A stretch of 64,000 nt of DNA from Paraburkholderia phytofirmans OLGA172 (GCF_001634365.1 NZ_CP014578.1:558001-622000), one strand, 5' to 3'. Shown: positions 11,026 to 20,628, counted from the stretch's first letter. Numbers and translations: made by a program. The notes: generated from the sequence alone by a model not told the origin.

Positions 11026-11158
11026 ACAACTGTTCCATCGTCGCATGCACGCCGCCGTACTCGGTGGTGTGATCGTTGACGGCCCCGGACATGCAGATGG
11101 TCGTGGTGCCCGCGATCAGTACCAATGCGACCACCGATATTGCAAAGGTCAGTTTCAC
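10997..11158 (-). CDS. Small exported or membrane protein, 53 residues, unrecognised
   Basis: A GTG start at 11158-11156 is preceded by a strong ribosome-binding site (AGGGGAG, 4 bases before the start). It encodes VKLTFAISVVALVLIAGTTT followed by about 33 residues including a cysteine at position 22 and ending HLKVCR. The N-terminus (one lysine, then a hydrophobic run) looks like a signal peptide or a single membrane helix; the cysteine is not in a good lipobox. The stop codon lies within hslR, overlapping it antisense by 29 bp. I do not recognise a family. The strong ribosome-binding site and signal-like start argue that it is real. Confidence 0.6.
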
Positions 11159-11386
11159 GGTACTCCCCTTGGGAAGATTCAGGACGGAAACAGGCGAATC
11201 AGGTGGAATTAAAAAATGCCGGTAAGGCTTACGTTAGATTAGGGTTAACGTGTCTTTTCCGACGCTTTATTGGAGCATAGGCCACTTGTCGGGCGCACTC
11301 AATCTCAATCTGATTGCGACGCAATAATGGTTGTAACCGGGCATTTCCGCCGCACGTCCACGGTGCGAAAAGTTCCGGGAGAGGCG

Positions 11387-11414
11387 CTTGAAATGGGTCT
11401 TTCCGGCCCCATCT
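11387..11414 (+). promoter_or_regulatory. Sigma-32 (RpoH) heat-shock promoter of grpE
   Basis: CTTGAAA (11387-11393) and CCCCATCT (11407-11414) are separated by 13 bases, matching the known RpoH consensus CTTGAAA - CCCCATnT. Transcription would start near 11421, leaving an untranslated leader of about 125 bases before grpE. The rest of the 389-bp gap from 11159 to 11547 holds no convincing gene and no CIRCE element. Confidence 0.85.
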
Positions 11415-11547
11415 GCCGTTTCGATGCGCGTTAGTGCGCCAAGTGGTGCACCAAGTTGTCTGTCGCAATTATGCAACGCACAAATTGCGCTGACTTTGAC
11501 GCGTTGCCGCCACCGTTAGCTTTAACTTTTTAACGACTTTCAGCGAC

Positions 11548-12132
11548 ATGGAAAACACGCAAGAGAACCCGACGAGCCAGAATCCCACGCCCGCCGACGA
11601 AACCGCGCGCCAGGCCGCCGAGGCCGCAGCACCCCAGCAGGACGCGGCTGCAAACGCTGCTCCTGAAGCGCCAGCAACCGGCGCGCAAGCCGCATTGGCC
11701 GAAGCGGAAGCGAAGATCGTCGAGCTGCAGGAAAGCTTCCTGCGAGCGAAGGCTGAGACTGAGAACGTGCGCCGCCGCGCCCAGGAAGATGTCGCCAAGG
11801 CCCACAAGTTCGCGATCGAAAGCTTCGCGGAGCATTTGCTGCCGGTGGTCGACAGCCTCGAAGCCGCGGTTGCCCACTCGTCCGACGACCTGCAAAAGGT
11901 CCGTGAGGGCGTCGAACTTACGCTGCGCCAGCTCTCCGGCGCGCTGGAGAAGGGCCGCGTCGTCGCCCTGAACCCGGTTGGCGAGAAGTTCGACCCGCAC
12001 CGTCACCAGGCTATTTCGATGGTGCCGGCCGATCAGGAACCGAACACCGTCGTTGCTGTGCTGCAAAAGGGTTTTGTGATCGCCGACCGCGTGCTGCGCC
12101 CGGCCCTCGTGACCGTCGCGGCGCCGAAGTAA
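11548..12132 (+). CDS. grpE: Nucleotide exchange factor GrpE
   Basis: Releases ADP from DnaK in the Hsp70 chaperone cycle in the cytoplasm. 194 residues: a low-complexity Ala/Glu/Pro-rich head, a long coiled coil ([20 protein letters not shown]), and the C-terminal beta domain with [20 protein letters not shown] and [20 protein letters not shown], both typical of GrpE. Driven by the RpoH promoter upstream. A broken thioredoxin-like gene separates it from dnaK. Confidence 0.97.
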   Translation: MENTQENPTSQNPTPADETARQAAEAAAPQQDAAANAAPEAPATGAQAALAEAEAKIVELQESFLRAKAETENVRRRAQEDVAKAHKFAIESFAEHLLPVVDSLEAAVAHSSDDLQKVREGVELTLRQLSGALEKGRVVALNPVGEKFDPHRHQAISMVPADQEPNTVVAVLQKGFVIADRVLRPALVTVAAPK

Positions 12133-12189
12133 GCATCAAAGGCCGCGTCGCAGGCCGATTATCAGCCGTTCCGCCTGACAGGCACTGTC

Positions 12190-12677
12190 ATGGCCAGCAT
12201 TCCTGTCGACGCTACTGCGTTCGCCGTCTTCTGCATGCGGGAGTTCGGCGCCGAGTCATTCGACGCCGGGCTGGCGCAGGCCGGTGATGGTTGGCCGTGG
12301 TGTTTTTCCGGGGGCTGGACTGCTTCAACTGCGAGATCGTCAAGAAGGCAACGTCGGCGCAGCCGGACGCGATTCGTGCGCTCGGTTTCAGATGGTTTCA
12401 CAGCAACGTCAACGAGCATCGCGAACCCGGCCGGCGTTTCATGCCTCACGGCGTGCCCACCCGGTTCTTATTTTACCGAGGCAAGCGCCTCGGCCGGGCA
12501 ACCGGCTGGCAGGGCCTTGGACAGTTCGAGGCGGCGGTCGCGGCCGCGGCCGCGCGGGAAAAGATCCGGGCGGTCAACGCGGTCAACGCGGTCAACGCGG
12601 TCAACGCGGTCAACGCGGTCAACGCGGTCGGCAGCGCGGCAAATGGTAAAAAAAGCGGCAAAAGTTCGGCTGATTGA
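12190..12677 (+). pseudogene. Frameshifted thioredoxin-like gene between grpE and dnaK
   Basis: The N-terminal part reads from ATG 12190 (MASIPVDATAFAVFCMREFG to DAGLAQAGDGW), then the thioredoxin-like core continues one frame away (VVFFRGLDCFNCEIVKKA, with CFNC as the CxxC pair, then VPTRFLFYRGKRLGRATGW). The junction is at about 12288-12295, where TTGGCC would read through if one more G were present. Either a real single-base deletion or a sequencing error splits the gene. An internal TTG at 12291 could start a 128-residue product lacking the first 35 residues. The C-terminus ends in a repeat-encoded (AVN)6 tail and a Lys/Ser-rich stretch. A thioredoxin-like gene at this place fits a heat-shock operon. 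Confidence 0.7.
12570..12632 (+). repeat. 9-bp minisatellite GCGGTCAAC x6 plus a variant copy
   Basis: Six perfect copies of GCGGTCAAC (12570-12623) and a seventh variant (GCGGTCGGC) encode (Ala-Val-Asn)6-Ala-Val-Gly at the C-terminus of the thioredoxin-like frame. Since the unit is a multiple of three, copy-number changes would keep the frame. It could also be read through in either direction as a length-variable spacer before the dnaK promoter. Confidence 0.9.
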
Positions 12678-12708
12678 AAAAAATTAAAGACCGCATCGTA
12701 AAAGAGGT

Positions 12709-12736
12709 CTTGAAAACGATGCGGACGCACTTATGT
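12709..12736 (+). promoter_or_regulatory. Probable sigma-32 promoter of dnaK
   Basis: CTTGAAA at 12709-12715 is a perfect RpoH -35. At a 13-base spacing it is followed by ACTTATGT, which keeps the ATnT end of CCCCATnT but not the C run. It sits 95-122 bases before the dnaK ATG. Weaker than the grpE promoter, but position and the -35 match support it. Confidence 0.55.
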
Positions 12737-12830
12737 TGAGTGCAGGTAGGAATTGAGAGCGGATCGCCGTACCGCCAGATGGGCAAAAACGGCGATTCCC
12801 GCAGCGATCAAAGTCAGGAGATTAGTAAAA

Positions 12831-14783
12831 ATGGGCAAAATCATCGGTATCGACCTCGGCACGACCAACTCGTGCGTGGCGATCATGGAAGGCAATTCGG
12901 TCAAAGTGATCGAGAACTCGGAAGGTGCGCGCACCACGCCGTCGATCATCGCTTACATGGAAGACGGCGAAATTCTCGTCGGCGCGCCGGCTAAGCGTCA
13001 GTCGGTCACGAACCCGAAGAACACGCTGTACGCTGTCAAGCGCCTGATCGGCCGCCGCTTCGAAGAAAAAGAAGTGCAGAAAGACATCGGTCTGATGCCG
13101 TACAAGATCATGAAGGCCGACAACGGCGACGCATGGGTTCAGGTGCGCGACGACAAGCTGGCCCCGCCGCAAATCTCGGCGGAAGTGCTGCGCAAGATGA
13201 AGAAGACCGCTGAAGACTACCTCGGCGAGCCGGTCACCGAAGCGGTGATTACGGTTCCCGCGTACTTCAACGACAGCCAGCGCCAGGCGACCAAAGACGC
13301 AGGCCGCATCGCCGGTCTGGAAGTGAAGCGGATCATCAACGAACCGACCGCAGCTGCTCTGGCATTCGGTCTGGACAAGGCCGAAAAGGGCGACCGCAAG
13401 ATTGCGGTGTATGACCTGGGCGGCGGTACGTTCGACGTGTCGATCATCGAAATCGCTGACGTCGACGGTGAAATGCAGTTCGAAGTGCTGTCCACGAACG
13501 GCGATACGTTCCTTGGCGGTGAAGACTTCGACCAACGCATCATCGATTACATCATCGGCGAGTTCAAGAAGGAACAAGGCGTCGACCTGTCGAAAGACGT
13601 GCTCGCGCTGCAACGCCTGAAGGAATCGGCTGAAAAGGCGAAGATCGAGCTGTCGTCGAGCCAGCAAACCGAAATCAACCTGCCGTACATCACGGCCGAC
13701 GCGTCGGGTCCGAAGCACTTGAACCTGAAAATCACGCGTGCGAAGCTGGAAGCGCTGGTTGAAGAACTGATCGAGCGCACCATCGAACCGTGCCGCACGG
13801 CGATCAAGGACGCGGGCGTGAAGGTCGGCGAAATCGACGACGTGATTCTGGTCGGCGGTATGACCCGTATGCCGAAGGTGCAGGAAAAGGTTAAGGAGTT
13901 CTTCGGCAAGGATCCGCGCCGTGACGTGAACCCGGACGAAGCCGTGGCCGTTGGCGCCGCGATTCAAGGCCAGGTTCTGTCGGGTGACCGCACGGACGTT
14001 CTGCTGCTCGACGTGACCCCGTTGTCGCTCGGCATCGAAACGCTCGGCGGCGTGATGACGAAGATGATCAACAAGAACACCACGATCCCGACCAAGCACG
14101 CACAGGTCTACTCGACGGCTGATGACAATCAGGGCGCCGTGACGATCAAGGTGTTCCAGGGCGAACGCGAAATGGCAGCGGGCAACAAGCTGCTGGGCGA
14201 GTTCAACCTCGAAGGCATTCCGCCGGCACCGCGCGGCACGCCGCAGATCGAAGTGAGCTTCGACATCGACGCGAACGGCATTCTGCACGTCGGCGCGAAA
14301 GACAAGGCGACCGGCAAGGAAAACCGCATCACGATCAAGGCGAACTCGGGTCTGTCCGAAGCCGAAATCGAGAAGATGGTGAAGGACGCCGAAGCGAACG
14401 CGGAAGAAGATCACAAGCTGCGTGAGTTGGCCGATGCCCGCAACCAGGGCGACGCGCTGGTCCACAGCACGAAGAAGGCGCTCACCGAATACGGCGACAA
14501 GCTGGAAGCGGGCGAGAAGGAAGCGATCGAAACCGCGCTGAAGGACCTCGAAGAAACGCTGAAGAGCGGTTCGAGCGACAAGGCTGCCATCGAAGCCAAG
14601 ATCGAAGTGGTGGCCACGGCCTCGCAGAAGATGGGCGAGAAGATGTACGCCGACATGCAGGCTGCGCAAGGTGCGGAAGCAGCGGCTGCGGGCGCGGCAG
14701 ACGCGGGTGCTTCGACTGGTGGCGCGAGCCAGCAGCAGGACGACGTGGTCGACGCCGAGTTCAAGGAAGTGAAGAAAGACTAA
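12831..14783 (+). CDS. dnaK: Chaperone DnaK (Hsp70)
   Basis: ATP-dependent chaperone working with DnaJ and GrpE. The start [15 protein letters not shown] at 12831 follows a good ribosome-binding site (AGGAG); the frame is open 26 codons further upstream but those are not Hsp70-like. The ATPase domain shows [16 protein letters not shown] and [14 protein letters not shown]; the substrate domain shows the linker region [18 protein letters not shown]. 650 residues with the usual Ala/Gly-rich C-terminal tail ending [14 protein letters not shown]. Part of the heat-shock cluster with grpE and dnaJ. Confidence 0.99.
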   Translation: MGKIIGIDLGTTNSCVAIMEGNSVKVIENSEGARTTPSIIAYMEDGEILVGAPAKRQSVTNPKNTLYAVKRLIGRRFEEKEVQKDIGLMPYKIMKADNGDAWVQVRDDKLAPPQISAEVLRKMKKTAEDYLGEPVTEAVITVPAYFNDSQRQATKDAGRIAGLEVKRIINEPTAAALAFGLDKAEKGDRKIAVYDLGGGTFDVSIIEIADVDGEMQFEVLSTNGDTFLGGEDFDQRIIDYIIGEFKKEQGVDLSKDVLALQRLKESAEKAKIELSSSQQTEINLPYITADASGPKHLNLKITRAKLEALVEELIERTIEPCRTAIKDAGVKVGEIDDVILVGGMTRMPKVQEKVKEFFGKDPRRDVNPDEAVAVGAAIQGQVLSGDRTDVLLLDVTPLSLGIETLGGVMTKMINKNTTIPTKHAQVYSTADDNQGAVTIKVFQGEREMAAGNKLLGEFNLEGIPPAPRGTPQIEVSFDIDANGILHVGAKDKATGKENRITIKANSGLSEAEIEKMVKDAEANAEEDHKLRELADARNQGDALVHSTKKALTEYGDKLEAGEKEAIETALKDLEETLKSGSSDKAAIEAKIEVVATASQKMGEKMYADMQAAQGAEAAAAGAADAGASTGGASQQQDDVVDAEFKEVKKD

Positions 14784-14808
14784 AGCCAGGTCGCAATTTG
14801 ACCGTAAA

Positions 14809-14832
14809 GCCGCACACAGCGATGTGTGCGGC
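14809..14832 (+). other. Perfect 10-bp hairpin with GCGA tetraloop in the dnaK-dnaJ gap
   Basis: GCCGCACACA (14809-14818), loop GCGA, TGTGTGCGGC (14823-14832). The loop is of the stable GNRA class. There is no U-run after it, so it is not a standard intrinsic terminator; it could stabilise the dnaK 3' end, or mark a processing or attenuation point that lowers dnaJ output relative to dnaK. The rest of the 268-bp gap shows nothing clear. Confidence 0.75.
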
Positions 14833-15051
14833 CTGGCTGCAAAACGGTTTGCTCCCGTCCGGGTGCATGAACCTGCAAAGCGGTTATCGCGCCTGGTGAG
14901 CCTTTTTGGGCTCTCCGGGCACATTTGTTTTATGGAGGGCGTTGTTTTGAGTCGCGTGAAAGCGGCGGGAAACAGCGGCCGGACGAGTCGCAAGACTCCA
15001 GCATTCAAGAGGAGCCACCGCGTCGCATTGCGCGAGTGGCGTTGAACCGAT

Positions 15052-16194
15052 ATGGCGAAACGGGATTACTACGAGGTTCTGGGCGTCGCAAAGAACGCGA
15101 GCGACGACGAAATCAAGAAGGCTTATCGCAAGCTTGCGATGAAGCACCACCCCGACCGCAATCCCGGCAACAAGGATGCGGAAGAGCATTTCAAAGAGGT
15201 GAAGGAAGCCTATGAAATGCTGTCGGACTCGCAAAAGCGTGCCGCGTACGATCAGTACGGCCACGCGGGCGTCGATCCGAACATGGGCGGAGCCGGTGCG
15301 CAAGGCTTCGGCGGTTTTGCCGATGCGTTCGGCGATATCTTCGGCGACATCTTCGGTCAGGCGGCCGGCGGTGCCGCCCGCGGCGGCGGCGGCCGTGCGG
15401 GCCCGCAGGTGTATCGCGGCGCCGATTTGCGCTACAGCATGGAAATCACGCTGGAACAGGCCGCGCACGGCTACGACACGCAAATTCGCGTGCCGAGCTG
15501 GGTGTCGTGCGAAATCTGTCACGGTTCGGGCGCCAAGCCCGGCACCAAGCCGGAAACCTGCCCGACCTGTAGCGGTTCGGGTTCGGTGCGGATGTCGCAA
15601 GGCTTTTTCAGCATCCAGCAGACCTGCCCGAAGTGCCACGGCTCGGGCACCCATATCCCTGACCCGTGCGGCCACTGCCACGGCGCGGGCAAGGTGAAGG
15701 AAACCAAGACGCTGGAAGTGAAGATCCCGGCAGGTATCGACGACGGCATGCGCATCCGCTCGGCCGGCAACGGTGAGCCGGGTATCAACGGCGGTCCGTC
15801 GGGCGATCTGTACGTCGAGATTCACATCAAGCAACACTCGGTGTTCGAACGCGACGGCGACGACCTGCACTGCCAGATGCCGATTCCGTTCACCACGGCG
15901 GCGCTCGGCGGCGAAATCGAAGTGCCGACCCTGGCGGGCCGCGCGAGCTTCACGGTGCCGGAAGGCACGCAGTCGGGCAAGACCTTCCGTCTGCGTGGCA
16001 AGGGTATCAAGGGGCTGCGTTCGAGCATTGCCGGCGATCTGTACGTGCACGTGCAAGTCGAAACGCCGGTCAAGCTCACCGAGCCGCAGCGCGAATTGCT
16101 TCAGCAATTCGAAAAGGCGCTCGTGGAAGGCGGCGCGCGACATAGCCCGCAGAGCAAGAGCTGGTTCGATCGGGTGAAGAGCTTCTTCGATTAA
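15052..16194 (+). CDS. dnaJ: Chaperone DnaJ (Hsp40)
   Basis: Co-chaperone that delivers substrates to DnaK and stimulates its ATPase. 380 residues: J domain with the HPD motif ([11 protein letters not shown]), Gly/Phe-rich linker ([20 protein letters not shown]), four zinc-binding CxxCxGxG repeats ([32 protein letters not shown]) at about residues 148-222, and the C-terminal peptide-binding domains. The pabBC start lies 25 bases after its stop. Confidence 0.98.
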   Translation: MAKRDYYEVLGVAKNASDDEIKKAYRKLAMKHHPDRNPGNKDAEEHFKEVKEAYEMLSDSQKRAAYDQYGHAGVDPNMGGAGAQGFGGFADAFGDIFGDIFGQAAGGAARGGGGRAGPQVYRGADLRYSMEITLEQAAHGYDTQIRVPSWVSCEICHGSGAKPGTKPETCPTCSGSGSVRMSQGFFSIQQTCPKCHGSGTHIPDPCGHCHGAGKVKETKTLEVKIPAGIDDGMRIRSAGNGEPGINGGPSGDLYVEIHIKQHSVFERDGDDLHCQMPIPFTTAALGGEIEVPTLAGRASFTVPEGTQSGKTFRLRGKGIKGLRSSIAGDLYVHVQVETPVKLTEPQRELLQQFEKALVEGGARHSPQSKSWFDRVKSFFD

Positions 16195-16218
16195 TAGCGG
16201 TTTGATTTGGCGGTAAGC

Positions 16219-18108
16219 ATGACGGCAGATGAGCGCGACGCAGTTTTCGCGTTGCTCGACGATTGCGGCGCGACGGCGGCGCGCCGTTCGAGTCGTCTGT
16301 ACACGGGTTTTGTGCATGAACGGAGTTGCGCGGACGCCGCGCAACTCGAAGCCGTGTGCAAGACCGTGGCCGCGGACACCCGGCGTGGTTTGCATGCCGT
16401 CGTGCTCGCCGACTACGAGTTTGGCCGGCACCTTCTCGACGGCAGCCAAACTCACCGGGCAGTGAAAGAAACGCAGCGTGGCGATGCCACGCTGCGTTTT
16501 TTATTGTTTGAACATTGCGAGAAACTGTCGCGTGACGACGTAGATGCGTGGCTCGCGGAACGCGACGGCGGCGCAGCCGAGGCGTCTGTGGCGGGCACGG
16601 CGAACGTGCGCGCGAGCGTCGATCCACAGCAATTCAACGAAGCGATCGACGCGATCCATGCCGCCCTGCGCGCAGGCGATTCTTACCAGGTCAACTACAC
16701 GTATCGGCTTGGTTTCGACGTATTCGGCTCGCCGACCGCGCTTTATCGGCGGCTGCGGGCTCGTCAGCCGGTGCCGTACGGCGCGCTGATCGCGTTGCCG
16801 GGCGACAAGTGGGTGCTATCGTGCTCGCCGGAATTGTTCATCGAGAAGGAAGGCGCCATGTTGCGCGCCCGGCCAATGAAAGGCACGGCGCCGCGATCAG
16901 CCGACCCCGTAGCCGATCGTCGTGCCGCCGAGTTCCTTGCAAACGACCCGAAGAATCGCGCCGAGAACGTGATGATTGTCGATCTGTTGCGCAACGATCT
17001 GTCACGCGTGGCGCAGACGGGCTCGGTCAATGTGCCGGCGCTGTTTTCGGTCGAGCCGTATGCGTCGGTCTGGCAGATGACGTCGACGGTGCATTCGACG
17101 TTGCACGCCGGCACGTCTTTCGCCGAGATCATGCGCGCGCTGTTTCCATGCGGCTCGATCACCGGTGCGCCGAAGCATCGCACGATGCAATTGATCGACG
17201 AGCTCGAAAGCACGCCGCGCGGTCTTTACACTGGTGCGATCGGCTGGCTCGATGCACCTTCAACGGCCCTAAGCGACACCGCCTGCGGCGACTTCTGCCT
17301 GTCCGTCGCGATTCGCACATTGATCTTAACCCCGACCGGGCAGCCGGGTGAGCTGCAAGGCAAGATGGGCGTTGGCGCCGGTATCGTGCTCGATAGCGTC
17401 GCCGCCGACGAATATGCGGAGTGCCAATTGAAGGCCAGCTTTCTGACCGGCGCGGAGCCGGGTTTCGAGCTCTTCGAGACGATGTATGCGACGCGGGAAG
17501 AGGGCGTGCGCCATCTGTCGCGCCATCTTGCACGACTCTCGGCGAGTGCTGCGACGCTAGGCTTCAAATTCGACGATGAAAACGATATTCGCGCGCAAAT
17601 CGCGGAGAAATGTGCGGCGTTGCCAGCGCAAACGCCGCACCGTATCCGCCTCGCGTTGAGCAAAAACGGCGCGGTGCAAATAACGGCGATGGTGCTGACG
17701 CCGCTGGCCGGCTCGACCGTCGGCGTGCTGCTCGGGCCGGACCACGCGTTCCCCGCGACGGATGCCAATGATCCGCTGCTGCAGCACAAAACCACACGTC
17801 GCGCGGACTATGATCGCGCTTGGCGCGAAGCGGAAGCAAAGGGTGCTTTCGACACGCTGTTCTTTAACGAGCGCGGCGAATTGACCGAAGGCGGCCGGTC
17901 GAATGTGTTTGTGAAGCTGGGGGGCCGGTGGTGGACGCCGCCATTAACGTCGGGCCTACTGCCCGGGATCATGCGGGGCGTGCTGCTGGAGGATATCAAC
18001 CTTCACGCGGCTGAACGCGTGCTGACTCGAGTCGATGTGCAGAATGCCGAAGCGCTTCTCGTGTGCAACGCGCTGCGAGGCGCGGTTCAGGCGTACGTCC
18101 TAGGCTAA
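16219..18108 (+). CDS. pabBC: Fused aminodeoxychorismate synthase component I / aminodeoxychorismate lyase
   Basis: Makes p-aminobenzoate for folate: the PabB half aminates chorismate and the PabC half removes pyruvate. 629 residues. The chorismate-binding half carries DSYQVNYTYRLGFDVFG, PMKGTAPR (about residue 219) and CGSITGAPKHRTMQLIDELE. The class IV aminotransferase half begins near residue 415 (GFELFETMYATREEGVRHLS), with the likely PLP lysine in HKTTRRADYD (K524) and LTEGGRSNVFVK. ATG at 16219 is preferred over an in-frame TTG at 16207. Very close to dnaJ (25-base gap), so read-through from the heat-shock operon is likely unless stopped; a perfect terminator lies inside its own frame at 16469-16502. 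Confidence 0.93.
   Translation: MTADERDAVFALLDDCGATAARRSSRLYTGFVHERSCADAAQLEAVCKTVAADTRRGLHAVVLADYEFGRHLLDGSQTHRAVKETQRGDATLRFLLFEHCEKLSRDDVDAWLAERDGGAAEASVAGTANVRASVDPQQFNEAIDAIHAALRAGDSYQVNYTYRLGFDVFGSPTALYRRLRARQPVPYGALIALPGDKWVLSCSPELFIEKEGAMLRARPMKGTAPRSADPVADRRAAEFLANDPKNRAENVMIVDLLRNDLSRVAQTGSVNVPALFSVEPYASVWQMTSTVHSTLHAGTSFAEIMRALFPCGSITGAPKHRTMQLIDELESTPRGLYTGAIGWLDAPSTALSDTACGDFCLSVAIRTLILTPTGQPGELQGKMGVGAGIVLDSVAADEYAECQLKASFLTGAEPGFELFETMYATREEGVRHLSRHLARLSASAATLGFKFDDENDIRAQIAEKCAALPAQTPHRIRLALSKNGAVQITAMVLTPLAGSTVGVLLGPDHAFPATDANDPLLQHKTTRRADYDRAWREAEAKGAFDTLFFNERGELTEGGRSNVFVKLGGRWWTPPLTSGLLPGIMRGVLLEDINLHAAERVLTRVDVQNAEALLVCNALRGAVQAYVLG
16469..16502 (+). terminator. Intrinsic terminator inside the pabBC coding sequence
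   Basis: A 14-bp perfect stem (AAACGCAGCGTGGC, 16469-16482; loop GAT; reverse complement 16486-16499) runs into six T residues (16497-16502). By structure this is a canonical Rho-independent terminator, yet it lies about 250 bases inside the pabBC frame. Ribosomes translating pabBC would be expected to mask it, so it may act as an attenuator that ends untranslated read-through from dnaJ. Confidence 0.8.
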
Positions 18109-18194
18109 GAAGGATAAGGGGCTAGGCAGTTGAAGGGCTTAAAAGCCAAGGCATCCGCGCTGCCGGCTTTGAGCGCCGCGAGCCACCCGCCGGC

Positions 18195-18329
18195 TTAACT
18201 GTGGCGAACGTGCAGCACGCGGGTCATCCATCCTGACAGGCTTGCGAGCCATGTGGATTCCCGCACGTCATGCGGTGCGGAGGCGTGGTTGCGGATTCCC
18301 GCTACGTCGATCAGGCAAAAGGGGCTCAT
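18195..18329 (-). CDS. Possible small protein, 44 residues, unrecognised
   Basis: In the 393-bp gap between pabBC and panB, a minus-strand frame starts at ATG 18329 (or at ATG 18335, two codons earlier) and reads MSPFCLIDVAGIRNHASAPH onward to a stop at 18195, ending WMTRVLHVRHS. GAAGAGAG lies 6 bases before the 18329 start and could be a ribosome-binding site. No signal peptide, no known family. Kept as a candidate because the frame and ribosome-binding site agree; the rest of the gap shows nothing clear. Confidence 0.3.
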   Translation of the reverse strand: MSPFCLIDVAGIRNHASAPHDVRESTWLASLSGWMTRVLHVRHS

Positions 18330-18501
18330 GGTCATCTCTCTTCGGCAAGCGGCAGAGCCGCGTCAGCAAGGTAGACGAAGATAGATGCCCCGTTTTTCGG
18401 GCGATATCAGACGGGTCCCAAATAGGACGCAAAAGAGGGCAAAACAGGACAAACACGCCTGACCGCGCCCGCACGGCGCGATCCGATATCAGACTGCGTG
18501 T

Positions 18502-19317
18502 TCAGAACGTGTGCTCAGGCCCCGGGAACGAGCCATCCTTCACGGCACGCACATACGCCTCTACGGCAGCCTGGATGTTCGGCTGCCCCTGCATGAAATC
18601 TTTCACAAAGCGCGGCCGCTTGCCGGGGAAAATTCCCAGCATGTCGTGTAGTACCAGCACCTGACCCGAACAGTCCAGGCCCGCGCCAATGCCGATCGTC
18701 GGAATCCGCAATTGCTTCGTGACTTCACTACCGAGCAGCGTCGGGATCGCTTCTAGCACGATTAGCTGGGCACCCGCGTTCTGCACGGCGAGCGAGTCGC
18801 GCAGTACCTGGCTTGCGGCGGCGTCGGTCTTGCCCTGCACCTTGAAGCCGCCGAACGCATGTACCGATTGCGGCGTGAGGCCGACGTGCGCGCACACCGG
18901 AATCGACCGTTCGACCAGAAAGCGCACCGTGTCCGCGAGCCACTCACCACCCTCGAGCTTCACCATCTGCGCGCCGGCGCGCATGAGTTCCACCGAACTC
19001 CTGAAGGCGTCCTCCGGCGTGCCGTATGTGCCGAACGGGAGGTCGGCTACCACCAGCGCCGAGGGCCGCGCCCGCGCGACGCTCGCCGTGTGATACGCGA
19101 TTTCGCTGAGCGTGACCGGCAGCGTGGTCGTCTGGCCTTGCAGCACATTGCCGAGCGAGTCGCCGATCAACAGAACGTCGACGCCCGCGCGATCCAGCAG
19201 CGCGGCGAAGCTCGCGTCGTAACAGGTGAGCATGGCGATCCTTTCGCCTGCATCGCGCATCGCCTGCAGTTTCGGCACGGTGATAGCGTTCCGGCTCGCT
19301 TCCTGCAAATAGGTCAT
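18502..19317 (-). CDS. panB: 3-methyl-2-oxobutanoate hydroxymethyltransferase
   Basis: First committed step of pantothenate/coenzyme A synthesis: transfers a hydroxymethyl group from methylene-tetrahydrofolate to ketoisovalerate. 271 residues from ATG 19317 ([18 protein letters not shown]); the frame is open 37 codons further upstream but those are unlike PanB. Visible motifs: [49 protein letters not shown] and [20 protein letters not shown]. Last gene of the leftward hda-panB cluster; 37 bp after dgk. Confidence 0.97.
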   Translation of the reverse strand: MTYLQEASRNAITVPKLQAMRDAGERIAMLTCYDASFAALLDRAGVDVLLIGDSLGNVLQGQTTTLPVTLSEIAYHTASVARARPSALVVADLPFGTYGTPEDAFRSSVELMRAGAQMVKLEGGEWLADTVRFLVERSIPVCAHVGLTPQSVHAFGGFKVQGKTDAAASQVLRDSLAVQNAGAQLIVLEAIPTLLGSEVTKQLRIPTIGIGAGLDCSGQVLVLHDMLGIFPGKRPRFVKDFMQGQPNIQAAVEAYVRAVKDGSFPGPEHTF

Positions 19318-19354
19318 GGGGAAATCCGTTGGAAAAAAGAGAGGCGCGCGCCGC

Positions 19355-20035
19355 TTAAAGCGACGTGCCTTTGACAAAGAATTCCTTGCGGCCACGCATG
19401 GTTTCGATGCGTTCGGCGAGTAGCGCAAGGTCCGCGTCCGAGTCGAGCGGATTCAGATGTTCAGCGTTGACCGTCAGCACGGGCGTCTGGTCGTAGTGAT
19501 AAAAAAACTCGTTGTAGGCGTCGCAGAGCGCGTGCAGATAGGCATCGGAAATCTGCAGTTCCATTGGCACGGCCCGTTTCTGGATGCGCGCGAACAGCAC
19601 TTCAGGACTGGCTTGCAGATAGACCACGAAATCCGGTGCCGGCGCGCTCACGTCGAGTCGCGCGGCGAGGGCGCGATAAAGCTGCCACTCGTCTTCCTGC
19701 AGGGTCAGACGCGCGAAGATGTCGTTCTTCTGCGTCATGAAATCGGCGATAAGCGGTGTGCCCGCCCCATGCGCGGCCACCACGTTCTGGGCCTGCTGCG
19801 CGCGCTGCAAGGCGAAGTGCAATTGCGCGGGCAGCGCATAACGCGCGGTGTCGCGATAAAAACGTTCGAGAAAGGGATTGTCTTGTGGCCGCTCGAACAG
19901 CTCCTGCATCGACCAGCGCTGTGCGAGCCGCCGCGCGAGCGAGGTCTTGCCGACGCCGATCGGCCCTTCGATCGCGAGATAGCCGAAGGGCGGCCGTAGT
20001 TGCGGCGCGGTGACGGTGAGCGGCGGCGAATTCAT
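19355..20035 (-). CDS. Deoxynucleoside kinase (deoxyadenosine/deoxyguanosine type)
   Basis: P-loop kinase of the dNK family that phosphorylates deoxynucleosides for dNTP salvage. GPIGVGKT at residues 24-31 is the Walker A loop; [15 protein letters not shown] and [19 protein letters not shown] follow (the latter is the family's substrate and Arg region). ATG at 20035 (MNSPPLTVT) is preferred over TTG at 20041; it overlaps the folK stop by 4 bp (ATGA), indicating translational coupling. 226 residues. The nucleoside preference is not readable from sequence alone. Confidence 0.88.
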   Translation of the reverse strand: MNSPPLTVTAPQLRPPFGYLAIEGPIGVGKTSLARRLAQRWSMQELFERPQDNPFLERFYRDTARYALPAQLHFALQRAQQAQNVVAAHGAGTPLIADFMTQKNDIFARLTLQEDEWQLYRALAARLDVSAPAPDFVVYLQASPEVLFARIQKRAVPMELQISDAYLHALCDAYNEFFYHYDQTPVLTVNAEHLNPLDSDADLALLAERIETMRGRKEFFVKGTSL

Positions 20036-20580
20036 TCGCAACGGCCCTTGTCCAAATCAGACTCGTCCGCAGTCAATGCATTAAGCATTGAACACTGGCA
20101 GGCCCCCTTTACCCTTTCGATGCGTTGATTGCTCACGCCGTCAAGCAGCGCCTCGGCGCGGCCGTGCCGCGGGATGATCAGCGCTGCGTCGATCTCGACG
20201 AGCGGCACGAGTACAAAGGCGCGTTCGATCAAACGTGGATGCGGCACGATCAGATCGGTTTCGTCGATCGATTGATCGCCGAACAGCAGTATGTCCAGAT
20301 CGAGGGTGCGCGGGGCGTTGCGAAACGGCCGCTCGCGGCCGAACTGATGCTCGATCTTGTGGCACAGCGCGAGCAGATGACGCACGGGGAGCGTCGTATC
20401 GACCTTCACGACGCAGTTGAAATAATCGTCGCCGCCCGCGTCGATCGGGGCGGTGCGATACAGGCTCGACTTGGCGAGCACGGTGATGGTGTGCTGTTGG
20501 GCCAGGCACACCACCGCGTCTTTCAGGGTCTGGCGCGCGTCCCCGAGATTCGCGCCGAGGCCGAGATAAGCAACCGTCAT
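20032..20580 (-). CDS. folK: Hydroxymethyl-dihydropterin pyrophosphokinase
   Basis: Transfers pyrophosphate from ATP to hydroxymethyl-dihydropterin in folate synthesis. 182 residues; conserved stretches YLGLGANLGDARQTL near the N-terminus, FGRERPFRNAPRTLDLDILL, and VPHPRLIERAFVLVPLVEI. The C-terminal 20-25 residues (CQCSMLNALTADESDLDKG) go beyond the usual enzyme. It overlaps the downstream kinase gene by 4 bp and follows pcnB with a gap of about 48 bp. Confidence 0.95.
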   Translation of the reverse strand: MTVAYLGLGANLGDARQTLKDAVVCLAQQHTITVLAKSSLYRTAPIDAGGDDYFNCVVKVDTTLPVRHLLALCHKIEHQFGRERPFRNAPRTLDLDILLFGDQSIDETDLIVPHPRLIERAFVLVPLVEIDAALIIPRHGRAEALLDGVSNQRIERVKGACQCSMLNALTADESDLDKGRCE

Positions 20581-20628
20581 GGCATAACTTCCTGCGACTA
20601 TCGTTCGACGGCAACCGCCGACGCTGTG

